Positions 38,421 through 48,504 of a stretch of 64,000 nucleotides of DNA are shown one piece after another. This DNA is from an uncultured SAR86 cluster bacterium (lineage in GTDB: Bacteria > Pseudomonadota > Gammaproteobacteria > Magnimaribacterales > D2472). The notes below the pieces were generated by a model. It was given only the letters and a program-made list of their open reading frames with translations. It had not been told where the DNA came from and did not search any database. Both the position numbers and the translations under genes were made by a program. The stretch covers positions 387,785 through 451,784 of the forward strand of contig CAJIYN010000002.1 of assembly GCA_905181645.1 (NCBI GenBank). Reading direction: 5' to 3'. Numbering within the stretch: the stretch's first letter is position 1; each line of letters begins with the position of its first letter.

Positions 38421-39477
38421 TTATTAGATTTAGATATAAGTCGATTTTTTTAATGAAAAGTATTTCTTTATCACTAAAAGAGGAGCCATCTTTTCTATAA
38501 ATATCATGAAACCAAACCTCTGGCTCGATGAGCTGGTCGCCAACTTGAACTAATTCACCTTTGTCTCTTCGTTCATTTAAATAAAAAATTGTTTCCCAGC
38601 TAAAATGAGTTTGGCTCTTTCCTGCAACTAGTCCCCAGTTATAGCATGCAATATTTTTGTCTTTAAATATGGGTAAACAAAACTCAAAAGTAGTTCCGTA
38701 TTCCCTTGCCATATATTCAGTACACATGAGCGGTCGGCCAATCTTACTTAATTCTTCAATGGAAGGATTTAATTTATCAGCCTCGTAAGTATGAAAAGTT
38801 ATTATGTCGGAATTTTTTTTATTCAAAGCAATAATATTATCTCCAATAGAACCATCAAGACAGGCTGTGAGTGGCTGACATGGTCTAACTTCATGAGCCC
38901 AATCCCATACATATTCCAATAAAGTTAAAGAAGTTTCTCCTATTCCAAATTGTCCAGGCTCATTGTATAAATCCCACATCAAAATTCTTTCATCGTCTTT
39001 ATATAAATCTAAAACTTCTTGAGTAAACCTTTTCAACCTAGGGAGATGCACTGAAGAGTTTGAGCGTGATATTTCTGCAACAATTGAATGGCCTGGACTT
39101 TGCCTCCATCCTGAATTATGAACCCCTTTAACAGGAAGTGGTTGCTTGCCTAATTCGGCTAGCGGGTAATGGCAATCATCAAATAAAACAATCATTGGTT
39201 TTATTGAAAACTCACTACAGATATCCAGAAAAATATTAAATGTATAAATAAATTCGTTTTTCTCTTCCCATAACAAATCATGCAAATATACTCTTAGGGT
39301 ATTAAACCCAAGATTTTTTGCCCAACCAATTTCTCTCTTTATGGTTTCAATATCAAAAGTATCTTTTTGGAACATTTCCAATTGATTAATTGAAGAGCTG
39401 GGAAGAAAATTACAGCCTACTAGCCAATCCTGGTCCTTGTACCAGCTATTTGCTAAATCAGCAGACCAAATACTCAT
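38347..39477 (-). CDS. Glycoside hydrolase, GH5/cellulase-like TIM barrel
   Basis: A (beta/alpha)8 hydrolase-like protein. It has LVGCNFLPSSSINQLEMFQ, then GFNTLRVYLHDLLW (strand beta-2), IKPMIVLFDDCHYP, WDLYNEPGQFG (the NEP acid/base glutamate) and RPLMCTEYMARE (the probable nucleophile glutamate), with CYNWGLVAGKSQTHF after it. No signal peptide, so probably cytoplasmic. The ORF runs to 38347, but its last 25 residues overlap the PrmA-like relic; loss of one A in the seven-A run near 38450 would end it at about 38425, which is more natural. The specific glycosidic substrate cannot be given. Confidence 0.78.
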   Translation of the reverse strand: MSIWSADLANSWYKDQDWLVGCNFLPSSSINQLEMFQKDTFDIETIKREIGWAKNLGFNTLRVYLHDLLWEEKNEFIYTFNIFLDICSEFSIKPMIVLFDDCHYPLAELGKQPLPVKGVHNSGWRQSPGHSIVAEISRSNSSVHLPRLKRFTQEVLDLYKDDERILMWDLYNEPGQFGIGETSLTLLEYVWDWAHEVRPCQPLTACLDGSIGDNIIALNKKNSDIITFHTYEADKLNPSIEELSKIGRPLMCTEYMAREYGTTFEFCLPIFKDKNIACYNWGLVAGKSQTHFSWETIFYLNERRDKGELVQVGDQLIEPEVWFHDIYRKDGSSFSDKEILFIKKIDLYLNLIKNSILSLIPRCLLELVIIIFWIKI

Positions 39478-39483
39478 ATTAAG

Positions 39484-39801
39484 TTATCTTTTACCAATAT
39501 AAGCCCAGCATCTAATGCCTGACTTTAAAGTAACTTCAGCTCTTTTATAATCTGCATGTAATAGTTCTGATGAAGTGATTTTAAATACTGTGCCGTTTAT
39601 CTCATCCTGAAGACTATTTGATGAAAAAATAATTGGATGGGATTTTTTTTGACTAGTCTTAAGTACAAACTCATCTGTAATTTCTAATTCCTCTGGCTGA
39701 TAACCTTGCAGGACATCTAAAGTACCATCAAGAACTCTATCAAAACTTTCAAGTTGGATATTTTCTTGCTGCAAAGTTCCATAAGAAAACAGATTTTCCA
39801 T
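39484..39801 (-). CDS. Gamma-glutamylcyclotransferase-like protein (AIG2/GGCT fold)
   Basis: 105 residues, intact. LFSYGTLQQENIQ is the GGCT YGTL(R/Q) glycine loop and DEINGTVFKITSSEL-ADYKRAEVTL includes the conserved acidic catalytic-region motif. It follows the GH gene by 6 nt on the minus strand. Members cleave gamma-glutamyl amines or act on uncharacterised substrates. The small size is typical of bacterial YtfP-like proteins. Confidence 0.82.
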   Translation of the reverse strand: MENLFSYGTLQQENIQLESFDRVLDGTLDVLQGYQPEELEITDEFVLKTSQKKSHPIIFSSNSLQDEINGTVFKITSSELLHADYKRAEVTLKSGIRCWAYIGKR

Positions 39802-39842
39802 AGTTAAGAAATTCTAAAATTAAAGCTAATTAATTCTTTCAA

Positions 39843-40250
39843 CTAAGCAGAAGGTTTTTTCATTAAATTTATACTAACAATAAGCATAATTGCAAAAAGA
39901 ATCTCTGATATTATTCCAGGTACCCAAAATTCAGTACCATGCATAACGCCTGCAGTTAATCTAAATATAGCAGCTGACCCTAGTAAGACTAAAGGACCAT
40001 AAAGCCACTCATGTTCATTTTTATAAGAGCCAATACAAGACAAAATACCAGCTGTAAAAAAGAAAGAAGTGAAATCGCCTATTAATGTATTTTTTCCTAA
40101 TAAAGTTTCACCACCAACAGCCTTTAAACTTTCTTTAATCTCAAGACTTGCTGCAGCTGCAACTGGATCAATAATCCAATTTATAGCTGAAATAAGCATT
40201 ACTGCACCAACTAGACCGGATAATATTCTTGCTACCATAACTTTCTCCAT
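39843..40250 (-). CDS. DUF4345-like small membrane protein
   Basis: 135 residues with four hydrophobic segments (about residues 8-26, 55-75, 85-105, 112-130). The start MVARILSGLVGAVMLISAINWIIDP and the glycine/alanine-rich loop resemble DUF4345 proteins. No catalytic motif is visible and the function is unknown. Its reverse-strand ATG at 40250 follows a purine-rich AGAAAGTT. The 140-bp gap to the divergent MFS gene presumably holds both promoters. Confidence 0.62.
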   Translation of the reverse strand: MEKVMVARILSGLVGAVMLISAINWIIDPVAAAASLEIKESLKAVGGETLLGKNTLIGDFTSFFFTAGILSCIGSYKNEHEWLYGPLVLLGSAAIFRLTAGVMHGTEFWVPGIISEILFAIMLIVSINLMKKPSA

Positions 40251-40390
40251 AAAAAATGTATGTTTCTTTGTTAATAATACATCATTAATAGATTAGACAA
40301 AGAAAGATAAGCTTTAGGTTATAGGGATATTTTTTGTGTTGTCTTCTAATAAGGCTACACTAGATCACTAAGTCTAAATGAGGATTTTCT

Positions 40391-41624
40391 TTGCTACCTG
40401 TCAGATCTGATGCTTTTCGAAGCTATAGTCAGCTTGCACTGATTGTTGTTGCTGCTGGAGCCATATATCCCCTTCTTTATCTGAGACAAAATTTTGAGAT
40501 TTCTATATTGGAATCCTTTGATATTACTCAGACACAGCTTCGTTACTGTAGCTCAATGCTTGGACTTATTTTTATGATTAGTTATGTTCCAAGTGGCTGG
40601 CTTGCAGATCGCTTTTCATCTCGTAAATTACTTGCCTACTCTTTATTAGCAACTGCTTTATTGGGTATTTGGTTTTCAACAATGCCCTCTTATTCTTCGT
40701 TACTCATTATTTATGGAGCATGGGGTATTGCTACAGGACTTACTTTTTGGTCAGCGCATATCAACTGGGGACATACTTGCAAAAAAAGATCAACAGGGCA
40801 AATTCTTTGGAATTCTAGATGGAGGCCGAGGTTTGGTTGAAGCTATTTTAGCTACAATTGCTATCACTCTTTTTGCCTATGTGCTTAGTCAGGGTTCTGG
40901 ATCAACAAGCATGGCATTAAGACAAGTTATTTATCTCTATATAGGAGTTTTACTTGTGGTATCTCCTCTTGTCTATTGGCTTCTTGATGACTTTGAGGAT
41001 GATAATACAAAGGTCACTAATACTAATTTTATAGCTGATTTGAAAACTATATTAAAACATCGTGAAATCTGGCTATGTGCAATCTGTATTATTTGTGGTT
41101 ATCAGTTATTTTATGCAACATACTCTTTTTCAGCATATTTGCAGCAAAATTTTGGTTTAACAGCTGTCGCGGTAGGTACGATCACTGTAGCTAAATTATG
41201 GATGAGGCCTATCGGGGGAATTACAGCTGGATTTATTGGTGACTGGAGTAGTCCAGAAAAAGTTCTCTCCATACTACTGATACTTGCATCTCTATCACTT
41301 GGAATAATGGCATTTTTACCTGCTGCTTCATCAGTAATATTTGCTAATTCTGTATTGTTGATTGGATTTTTGACCTATGGAGTAAGGGGTGTCTACTGGG
41401 CTACATTAGCTGGCTGTAATGTTCCTAATAAAACTAAAGGATTAGCTATCGGTGTCATTTCAATGATTGGTTACTTTCCTGAATTCTATCTCCCGTTAAT
41501 TAGTGCGCCTCTTCTAGAGCAATTTCCTGGAGTACTTGGTTATCAGATTTACTATTTAATAATATCTGGTTTTGGGCTTATTGGAGCTTACGCAGCCTAT
41601 CTATTGATGCAGCCTAAATCTTAG
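40391..41624 (+). CDS. MFS transporter (one frameshift)
   Basis: Two overlapping ORFs give one 12-helix transporter of about 410 residues. The first ends in a scrambled stretch; the second resumes ISTGDILAKKDQQGKFFGILDGGRGLVEA. The motif-A-like loop is GWLADRFSSRKLLAYS between helices 2 and 3. The pattern resembles the NarK/UhpC/opposite-phosphate subgroup, but substrate-binding residues cannot be assigned. The start is TTG at 40391 or an out-of-frame ATG at 40378 (MRIFFATC), which would need an indel. Convergent, with 4-nt overlap, to the lipoprotein gene. Confidence 0.78.
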
Positions 41625-43282
41625 TCAGTATAAACAGGTGTATATGCTTCGTATTCGCCTGTGTACCAGTATTTAATGATCTTTTCTGCTGGTTTCCCTC
41701 TAATTGACTGAGAAATATTGGGGAATCCTTCAAGTGGTGTCTTGTTAGGATGCTGATCAGGCTCTGCATACAATGTGTCAGATAGCCAGTATCCAGTGGT
41801 TGTAGTCGTACCTAACGCCTCAAACACTGCTTGATTATCGACTGCTCTCAATACTGCTTCTGTAAGCATTGCTTGAGCCGAGAAATCAGTTTGTATCTCA
41901 TATTGTGTACATTCATAATAGACACCATCAAGAGTTCCTGCTGTGCAGTATCCATCTTCCCACCAGCCCTTTGACAAGTATCTTGTATTACTTTGACTAA
42001 AAAAGTTGAAGATTATCTTTGGGTATAGTCGTACTTGAATTATGCCAACAAGGGTATTGAGTTAAACAATTCCATTCCTCATACGTATTTTGAATCGACC
42101 ATGCCGCTTTTTCTTGCAGCAGATCAACAGTTGCATATGCAACTTCTTCAGCAGTCAGTCTCATATTGACAGAAAGCCCAACACCATCCACCTTGTCAAA
42201 TACACGTTTGTCATTCCAGACCAGACCTTCACCCATATATACTTTGCCTGAGAATCTTTCTCTAATTTTGTCGATAAGGCGCCCATTCTTTCCATGTAAT
42301 AGTCTTTGAGTTCATCAATCTGAACTTGGGTGTGACCTTCATCGTTCACACCACAATGCCAACATAACCACATAGCACTCCAATCAGCCGATATTACATC
42401 TACACTAATTCGTTCTAAACGATCGGCTTCCCATAGTATGTGTTCTTCGTGGGCATCCATAATTTTTATTAACAGCGGCATGTCAAGCCTAACGTTCCCG
42501 TCAAACGGAAACAGTAATTGATCAGTATTTGCAATACGCATGTTAAATTGCCATGCATAATGCAAATCTAATCCTAGATCATTTGCTATTGCAGTAATCA
42601 TATCAATATCAGCATCAGACAAATCTTTGGTATCATGATTTACTTCCCATGCCCCATCATTAGTCACGTCCCAATAACCATAGTTATAAATCGATGCAGT
42701 ATTCACGCCGTGATCTTTAAGTCTACGTAGGGTCATCCTATACATGAGTTTTTTGTATTCGATTTCAGTACAATCAGCTATCCAACTAGTACCAGCTCTT
42801 TGGTGGGCGCCGTAAACTTGTCCTGCTGAGTAATCCTTCAATCCTATGCCTTTATAAAGATGATCATCGCCAAATGAATTTTGAGCCATCGGCACTTCGT
42901 ATTCTCCTATGTAAGACTGTGGGATATCTGGATTGTGTGGATTAACACACGAGCCTTCAGAATCTTCTGTGTTGACTGTAATTTCGACACTTGAAGAGGC
43001 ATCTCCGCATGTGATAGTAAAACCTTGATCACCATAACTAGTAATAGCAATAGTTTCGCTTCCAGATGTAGATTTAGTACCAGACCAATACCCTGATGCC
43101 GAGCAAGAAGATGCGCTAGTACTACTCCACGAGACTATAGTAGACTCGCCCAGGAATACAGTAGTTGGATTTGCTGATATAGATGCGGTTGCTGAATTAG
43201 TCTCTGAAGTTAAGTCATTACTTGCGCTTCCTCCGCCTCCTCCGCAACTCGACATGGTGATTGTTATAAAAATGATTACCAA
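41621..43282 (-). CDS. Secreted lipoprotein with Ig-like region and TIM-barrel-like catalytic region, unknown function (two frameshifts)
   Basis: The N-terminus has a hydrophobic signal and a lipobox (ITMSSC followed by GGGGGS); the signal extends upstream of the ORF start (KKISKLSYILVIIF). A Ser/Thr-rich beta domain follows (SISANPTTVFLGESTIVSWSSTS, TITCGDASSSVEITVN), then a long region with alternating helix-strand pattern (LKDHGVNTASIYNYGYWD, LGLDLHYAWQFNMRI, VDVISADWSAMWLCWHCG) suggestive of a glycoside hydrolase barrel. Breaks lie at 42240 and 41995. Many Cys and Trp residues and a higher G+C than the neighbours. I do not recognise a family. Probably outer-membrane polysaccharide processing. 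Confidence 0.5.
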
Positions 43283-43356
43283 GATATAACTTAGTTTGCT
43301 TATCTTCTTCGATAGTTTCTTTCTTACCTATAATTTTAATTGCCACTCAAAGCATT

Positions 43357-44203
43357 TCAATCTTTTGATTTACAAGATGCTGAAGCTGTAATTCCATCAA
43401 GCGAAAGGATACCTTTTGAAAGACTCGAAAGAGGTCTGTAGTTTGGGTGGGTAAATATATAAAATTCGCCATCATTTAGAGCTTCTACAACCCTCTTCCC
43501 AACAATGGAAACTTCAATCCCATTTTTTACCATTTCTTTGGCTTTATTAAAAAAACTATTTTCATTATCTGGTGTCTTTATCAGATTTATACTGAGCTGG
43601 ACGATTTCTTTCAGAATCATAAATACGTGTTTGCACAAAAGCTGGACATAAAACAGAGACATTGATACCTTCGCTCTCAAGCTCTCCAGCCCAACTTTCC
43701 GATAACGCTACTACGGCAGCTTTGGTCGCAGTATAGGCTCCACTATAAGGAACGCCTCCCATGCCTGCCATTGAAGCAACATTTACAACCCATCCACCTT
43801 CATCATGTTGTTTTATCAATGGAACCATTACTTTGGCTCCATAGACTACTCCCATCAAGTTAACGTCTAATGCCCATTGCCATGCTTTTTTATTCTGACT
43901 TTCGATCGATGTCGAGTCTCCCCCAACTCCAGCATTATTTACAAGCATATGTACTTTTCCAAATCGAGCTATTGCTTGCTCTGCTACAACCTCCCACTGA
44001 TCCTCCTCAGCAACATCGAGGACAACAGGCAATACAGAAACTTTATTTTCTTCAAGTTCTAAACAAGCTTTTTGAAGATTTTCTTCATTAATATCTGTGA
44101 GTACAATATTCATATTTTGCTCAGCCAATGCTTTAGCAATTGATAAACCTATACCCTCTGCACCGCCACTTATAACAGCTGTTTTTCCAGTAAATTTAGA
44201 CAT
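43357..44203 (-). CDS. Short-chain dehydrogenase/reductase (frameshift near C-terminus)
   Basis: A classical SDR: TAVISGGAEGIGLSIAKALAEQ (TGxxxGxG variant with SGGAEGIG), VLDVAEED, MLVNNAGVGG (NNAG), VVNVASMAGMGGVPYSGAYTATKAAV (catalytic Ser, Tyr-x-x-x-Lys). The frame breaks at about 43570 and continues NSFFNKAKEMVKNGIEVSIVGKRVVEALNDGEFYIFTHPNYR to 43357. About 275 residues. Such enzymes oxidise alcohols or reduce ketones with NAD(P). No clear operon partner: DUF1295 starts about 95 nt upstream on the same strand. Confidence 0.87.
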
Positions 44204-44299
44204 ATTAATTTTCCTTTAAAATCTTTTTATTTTGAGTATCATACATTAGTTGAAGGAATTTCAACACTAGACTTATCACTTTCAATCATTATATTAATA

Positions 44300-45217
44300 T
44301 TAAGGTTTTGTTGGTCCAGGAAAAAAGCGATTTGTTTCCTTTTGATAATCCTTATAGCCAGGTCTTTTTTGTGCAGAGAAATATTCAGATGGCACTGCTC
44401 CTGTTGTATAAACTAAAGTGGTATACATAAATTTGGAGGCTAGTAAAAGTCCTATTCCTAAAAAGAACCACACCAAATCACTTTCTAAAGGATCAATAGC
44501 AAGCAATGAAGGAATTGCTGCAATTAAGACACCATTCCATACCATCCACTCTGCAAAATAGTTAGGATGACGGGAGTATTTCCAAAAGCCAACTTTGCAC
44601 ACTTGACTGTGTTTACCTTCTTTCTTCATTCTCTGAAGAAAGCTGACCTTCTGGAAATCAGCAATAGATTCCATTGCAAATGCCAGAATCCAAATAACAA
44701 GACCTACCAACTCTAATACTAAAAACTCTTTACTATTATTGGAGGCGATAATAAAAACAGGAAATGCTAAAAAGGATGCATTAGCTAAGCCTTGTGCAAT
44801 GGCATCTATCTGCAGAGCTAGAGCTGTATTATTTTTACCTTCTTCTTTCCAGACTATTCGCTGATATTGATACCTAGGAAACTCTTTTTCTAATAAGCCT
44901 AATTGCCACATTTTTAGAGCGCCTAAACCCATACGAAGTCCAATCAATATAACCACACCACTAACAACTAAAGACCTCAACCAATAACCATCGCTAAAAC
45001 AAAAGCTTATTATGCCTAGTAAGACTAAGCCCCAAGGCCAGCCTATATCTACATAGCTCATTCTCCCAGTTCGCCAAATAGGTATGCATACTACAAAGGT
45101 AAAAAGGACTAACTGGCCCAAGCTATTTAAAAGAGCTAATTTAAAGAATGTTGCAGTCCATAAGATAAGACCCAATCCTATTAAAAAAGGGTAAACAGGG
45201 CGAAAATAATTAATCAT
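44300..45217 (-). CDS. DUF1295 / 5-alpha-reductase-like membrane protein
   Basis: 305 residues, intact, with about seven hydrophobic segments. The C-terminal VGFWKYSRHPNYFAEWMVWNGVLIAA and PGYKDYQKETNRFFPGP motifs are the DUF1295/steroid 5-alpha-reductase NADPH-binding signature. Bacterial members are predicted membrane reductases of sterol-like or polyprenyl substrates. Its ATG directly follows the dipeptidase stop (TAA at 45218), so the two are co-transcribed. Substrate unknown. Confidence 0.84.
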   Translation of the reverse strand: MINYFRPVYPFLIGLGLILWTATFFKLALLNSLGQLVLFTFVVCIPIWRTGRMSYVDIGWPWGLVLLGIISFCFSDGYWLRSLVVSGVVILIGLRMGLGALKMWQLGLLEKEFPRYQYQRIVWKEEGKNNTALALQIDAIAQGLANASFLAFPVFIIASNNSKEFLVLELVGLVIWILAFAMESIADFQKVSFLQRMKKEGKHSQVCKVGFWKYSRHPNYFAEWMVWNGVLIAAIPSLLAIDPLESDLVWFFLGIGLLLASKFMYTTLVYTTGAVPSEYFSAQKRPGYKDYQKETNRFFPGPTKP

Positions 45218-46394
45218 TTAAAATCCCTTTATTATTATGTGCAATAGCTGTTGCAAGAAAGTAAACATATTACCACCCATCACTTTTCTAATCTGTAAGT
45301 CACTTAAGCCTAACTCAAGTAATTCATGGGTTATAGCTACGAGCTCTGAGCTATCAAAACCTGGGGTAATAGCTCCATCAAAATCTGACCCTAGCGCTAC
45401 ATGATCAACGCCAACAAGATCAATTCCATAAACAATAGCTTCTGCAACTGACTTGGGAGTATTGTCACAGACTGCTCCATCCCAAAAGCCAACGCCAATT
45501 AAGCCACCTTTTTTAGCAATTGATTGCATTAAACCATCGCTAATATTACGAGGAGATTCACAATGTCCATTAAAACCTGTATGGCTAACAACAATTGGTC
45601 TATTGGTGATATCCAGAACATCTTTGACAACATTTTCAGAGGAATGAGATACATCAATGATGATATTTAAGCGAAGCATCTCAACTATGGACTGCTTTCC
45701 AAAGTTAGTTAGCCCTTGTCCAGTTATGCCATGCAATGATCCTCCAAGCTTATTATCAAAGAAATGATGCAGGCTCATCATTCGAAACCCTTTGTTATAA
45801 AGTCGTTCTATATTATTTAAATCTCCATCCAAGGCATGGGATCCTTCGGTGCCAATAAGTGCGCCAATAAGTGTTGGATTTAATTCCCTTTTAATCATAA
45901 ATTGCTTCAGGTCAGATTGAGACTCTATTAACATTAAATTTTTAGAATCACGAAGTGATAGATCGCGAATTTTTTCGGCCTGAAAAATTGCTCTTTCTGT
46001 AAGGCTTGACCAAGTTTTAATTGGCCAACCTTGAACAATAGCCAATGAAGTAATGTTATCTCTAGAGGCCGTTTCATTGCTGTCATAGTTCTGACCAGAA
46101 GGTGATTTAGTTACCGTTGTAAACATCTGCAGAGCTATATTTCCTGTTTGCATTCTCGGTATATCTTCATGGCCATAATCATAGGTCTTACTTAAATTTC
46201 GATTCCATAAAGCACTGTCTGAGTGCCAATCGCCTATTAATAATGTTTTGTGTAAATCTCTAGCCTTGTCTGAAACTACAAAAGGTAAGTGATCTGAGAC
46301 TGGGTTCATTTGTTTATCAAGCCAAGAAGGAAGAAAAATTCGACCTGAGACAAGTAAAAGAATTATTAAATAGTTTTATTATTTTTTTAATCAT
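45218..46394 (-). CDS. Membrane dipeptidase, peptidase family M19 (frameshift in N-terminal anchor)
   Basis: The main ORF has LLIGDWHSDSALWNR (HxD zinc ligands), LIGTEGSHALDGDLNNIERLYNKGFRMMSLHHF (Glu and His ligands), IIDVSHSSENVVKDV, PIVVSHTGFNGHCESPRNIS and HVALGSDFDGAITPGF, a full M19 set. A separate frame upstream supplies MIKKIIKLF and IILLLVSGRIFLPSWL, a signal anchor, giving a start at 46394. It hydrolyses dipeptides, perhaps D-amino acid or beta-lactam-like ones, on the periplasmic side. Adjacent DUF1295 gene downstream. Confidence 0.86.
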
Positions 46395-46498
46395 CTTAAA
46401 CGTTTGAATATCTCTTTTCTAAATCCATCACATATTGTAAAGGTTATCCTGAATCATATGAAAAAGGATTTTTTTGTAATGAAATCAAATATTCATAT

Positions 46499-47473
46499 TT
46501 AAAAGAGGTTTTGTAGAGTTTCCATTTGATAAGAGCTAAGTTTGCCCTTACTTTCTGCATCAATACATTCCTGTAATTCTTTTCTATTTTTAATTCCTAA
46601 GATTACAGAACTTACTTTTTGAACACTCAGAGCGTACCTATGCGCTAAAGATGCAGGAGATTCATCCCATTCCTTGGCAAGCTTTCTAAAAGGCAAGGCT
46701 CTTTCAAAGTCCATGAAATCAGCCTTATCTATTCCTGAAGGATGTGGTTTTCTATCCATATTAGAAGTAAGCGCCCCTGCTTGAACAGCTCTAATAGCTA
46801 AAATCGGTATATCTTTTTTTTGACATTCTAGTAACACTCTACTGGGATCGGGTTTTTCACTCATATACCCAATAGCACCAATTGAATTTAAAATGTTTAC
46901 AGCACACTGCATAGCTTCAGGAGGATATTCGTGATGTATAGCTTTTATAAGAGCTTCCTCTTGCCCTAATCCAATGCCCCAGTGATCAATCTTGCCTTCT
47001 TTTTTTAACATTTCAAAAGCCGGAATTACTGCATTGTAATAACACGAAAGAGTTGTGGCATTTGTAGCTCTGTGTTCATTAAAAAAAGGTAGTTGATAGT
47101 CATCCTCTATGAGTTGGGAGTGAAGAAGGAACAAATTAACCTTATCGACCCCCATTGTATCTAAACTTCTGCAAAGAGAATTATTTAGTCTGGTATAAAC
47201 TTCTGAGTCTGTAACTGTTCCAAGCCTGCATTTGGTTGTTAAGTTTATTGCTGAGTAATCTTGGCCTTTAAAAACTTCCCCAACAACTCTTTCTGCTTCT
47301 CCTTTGCCATACATTGGAGCCATATCAAGATGGTTGATTCCTGAGTCAATCGCCAAACTCACAGTAGAAACTCTTTCAGATCTAGTGGTTTGCCCCCAAA
47401 CATTACCGATGCCACCACCTCCCAAACTAAGAGCGCTTACAGTGCTGAAAGGTTTAAATTCTCGTTGTTGCAT
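46499..47473 (-). CDS. Aldo/keto reductase family oxidoreductase
   Basis: 324 residues, intact. GINHLDMAPMYGKGEAERVVGEVFKG carries the Asp and Tyr of the tetrad, TTKCRLG the Lys, and VNLFLLHSQ the His. The TIM-barrel end ASLAHRYALSVQKVSSVILGIKNRKELQEC is typical of the AKR group related to L-fucose dehydrogenase/pyridoxal reductase. Reduces aldehydes or ketones with NADPH; the physiological substrate is unknown. Stands alone: the 105-bp gap downstream to the dipeptidase anchor (46395-46498) shows nothing notable. Confidence 0.86.
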   Translation of the reverse strand: MQQREFKPFSTVSALSLGGGGIGNVWGQTTRSERVSTVSLAIDSGINHLDMAPMYGKGEAERVVGEVFKGQDYSAINLTTKCRLGTVTDSEVYTRLNNSLCRSLDTMGVDKVNLFLLHSQLIEDDYQLPFFNEHRATNATTLSCYYNAVIPAFEMLKKEGKIDHWGIGLGQEEALIKAIHHEYPPEAMQCAVNILNSIGAIGYMSEKPDPSRVLLECQKKDIPILAIRAVQAGALTSNMDRKPHPSGIDKADFMDFERALPFRKLAKEWDESPASLAHRYALSVQKVSSVILGIKNRKELQECIDAESKGKLSSYQMETLQNLF

Positions 47474-47551
47474 TATTTATTTCTGATTGTCTCATTTTCT
47501 TAAATACCCTCACACTTCATAAGTCCTTCTATTTGGTCTAAACTCTAAGTA

Positions 47552-47629
47552 ATGAAAAAATATTTACCCATAGTCTCTATAGTTATTATGTTTATATTAC
47601 TAATAATATCAGGTAATTTATTCATCTAA
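47552..47629 (+). CDS. 25-residue hydrophobic micropeptide (possible)
   Basis: ATG at 47552 opens MKKYLPIVSIVIMFILLIISGNLFI, a lysine-flanked single membrane span ending in TAA at 47629. It is too short for the ORF track. Purine-rich ACTCTAAGTA precedes it, not a strong ribosome site. It lies in the 280-bp gap between the AKR gene and the Pr6Pr-like gene, facing the latter. On the opposite strand the same gap has an acidic 23-codon ORF (47626-47697, MCRIFMEDDDFDIYLRELDK). Neither is assured to be expressed. Confidence 0.3.
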   Translation: MKKYLPIVSIVIMFILLIISGNLFI

Positions 47630-47755
47630 GAACTAGTTTTATCTAACTCTCTCAAATAGATATCAAAGTCATCATCTTCCATAAAGATTCTGCACATCTC
47701 TTTTCTTATTATGACAGAGGTTGTTATAATATTTTTCTAATAAACTGGAAAAAAA

Positions 47756-48381
47756 ATGAAGTATAACTATAGAATTATATGTGCACTTATTGGATGGCTA
47801 GCGCTATCTCTTAGACTTGTCGATGTGTTATTAATCGGTCAGTACGCTAGTATCGCTGAAGAATTGTTTGTCTATTTTGGGTTTTTCACAGTTTGGACTA
47901 ACATCCTGATTGCGCTTGCGTTTACGGCGCCATTACTTGATCAAGATAGAAAGTTATATAATTTTTTCATGCGTCCTGCCGTTCGTGCAGCTCTTGCATC
48001 TTATATTCTTATGGTGTCCGTTGTTTACCATGTGATGATCGTGCCTTATTGGAATCCCCAGGGTTTCACTTGGTTGACCGCCACAGGCTTGAATACAGTC
48101 ATGCCCATTCTCTATATTATCGATTGGTTATTCTTTGCTGAAAAGCGACCAATTTTCTATAAACACCTTCCCTATTGGCTTATATTTCCTGCCGTGTATG
48201 GAGCGACATCAATCGTCCGGGGGTTATTAACCAATGTTTACCCTTATCCATTTTTGACGTATCTCTCATAGGCATTGAAAAAGTATTAATGAATATGTTC
48301 GGATTAGTTGCAGTTTTTGCGGTGGTTGGCCCTATTTTTATCGCGGTAGGACATCTGATTTCTAATAGAACCAAAACCTAG
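47756..48381 (+). CDS. Pr6Pr family membrane protein (frameshift near C-terminus)
   Basis: About 208 residues with six hydrophobic segments: IICALIGWLALSLRL, FGFFTVWTNILIALAFTAPLL, AALASYILMVSVVYHVMIVP, TVMPILYIIDWLFFAEKR, LPYWLIFPAVYG and, after a break near 48262, NMFGLVAVFAVVGPIFIAVGHL. The YxFFTxWTN and HxxxPxxYxxDW motifs are those of Pr6Pr proteins, whose function is unknown. The ATG at 47756 directly follows an A-rich stretch. Its codon use appears richer in G+C than the surrounding genes. It ends 50 bp before the distal guaA-type att repeat. Confidence 0.75.
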
Positions 48382-48430
48382 AGAACAGTTTGATGTTGAT
48401 AAAACCTCATAGATAAAGGTTTCAGGCAGC

Positions 48431-48486
48431 TTAGCTACTCCCACTCAATAGTTGCAGATTTACAGAGCCTTATAGACGAAGGGCTA
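48431..48486. repeat. att-like repeat C1, distal end of the guaA-linked array
   Basis: Contains TTAGCTACT - CCCACTC - AATAGTTGC, read on the minus strand as GCAACT ATT GAG TGG GAG TAG, i.e. the last codons of a guaA gene (ATIEWE-stop). It continues CAGATTTACAGAGCC, TTATAGACGAAGGGCTAC, with an imperfect AGCC/GGCT inverted pair. The same tract recurs at 50513-50553 with two mismatches, and its first 22 bases recur at 49190. I interpret it as the outer attachment site (attR-like) where the original guaA 3' end was displaced. Confidence 0.75.
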
Positions 48487-48504
48487 CAAGCACGAAAATA
48501 AAAG

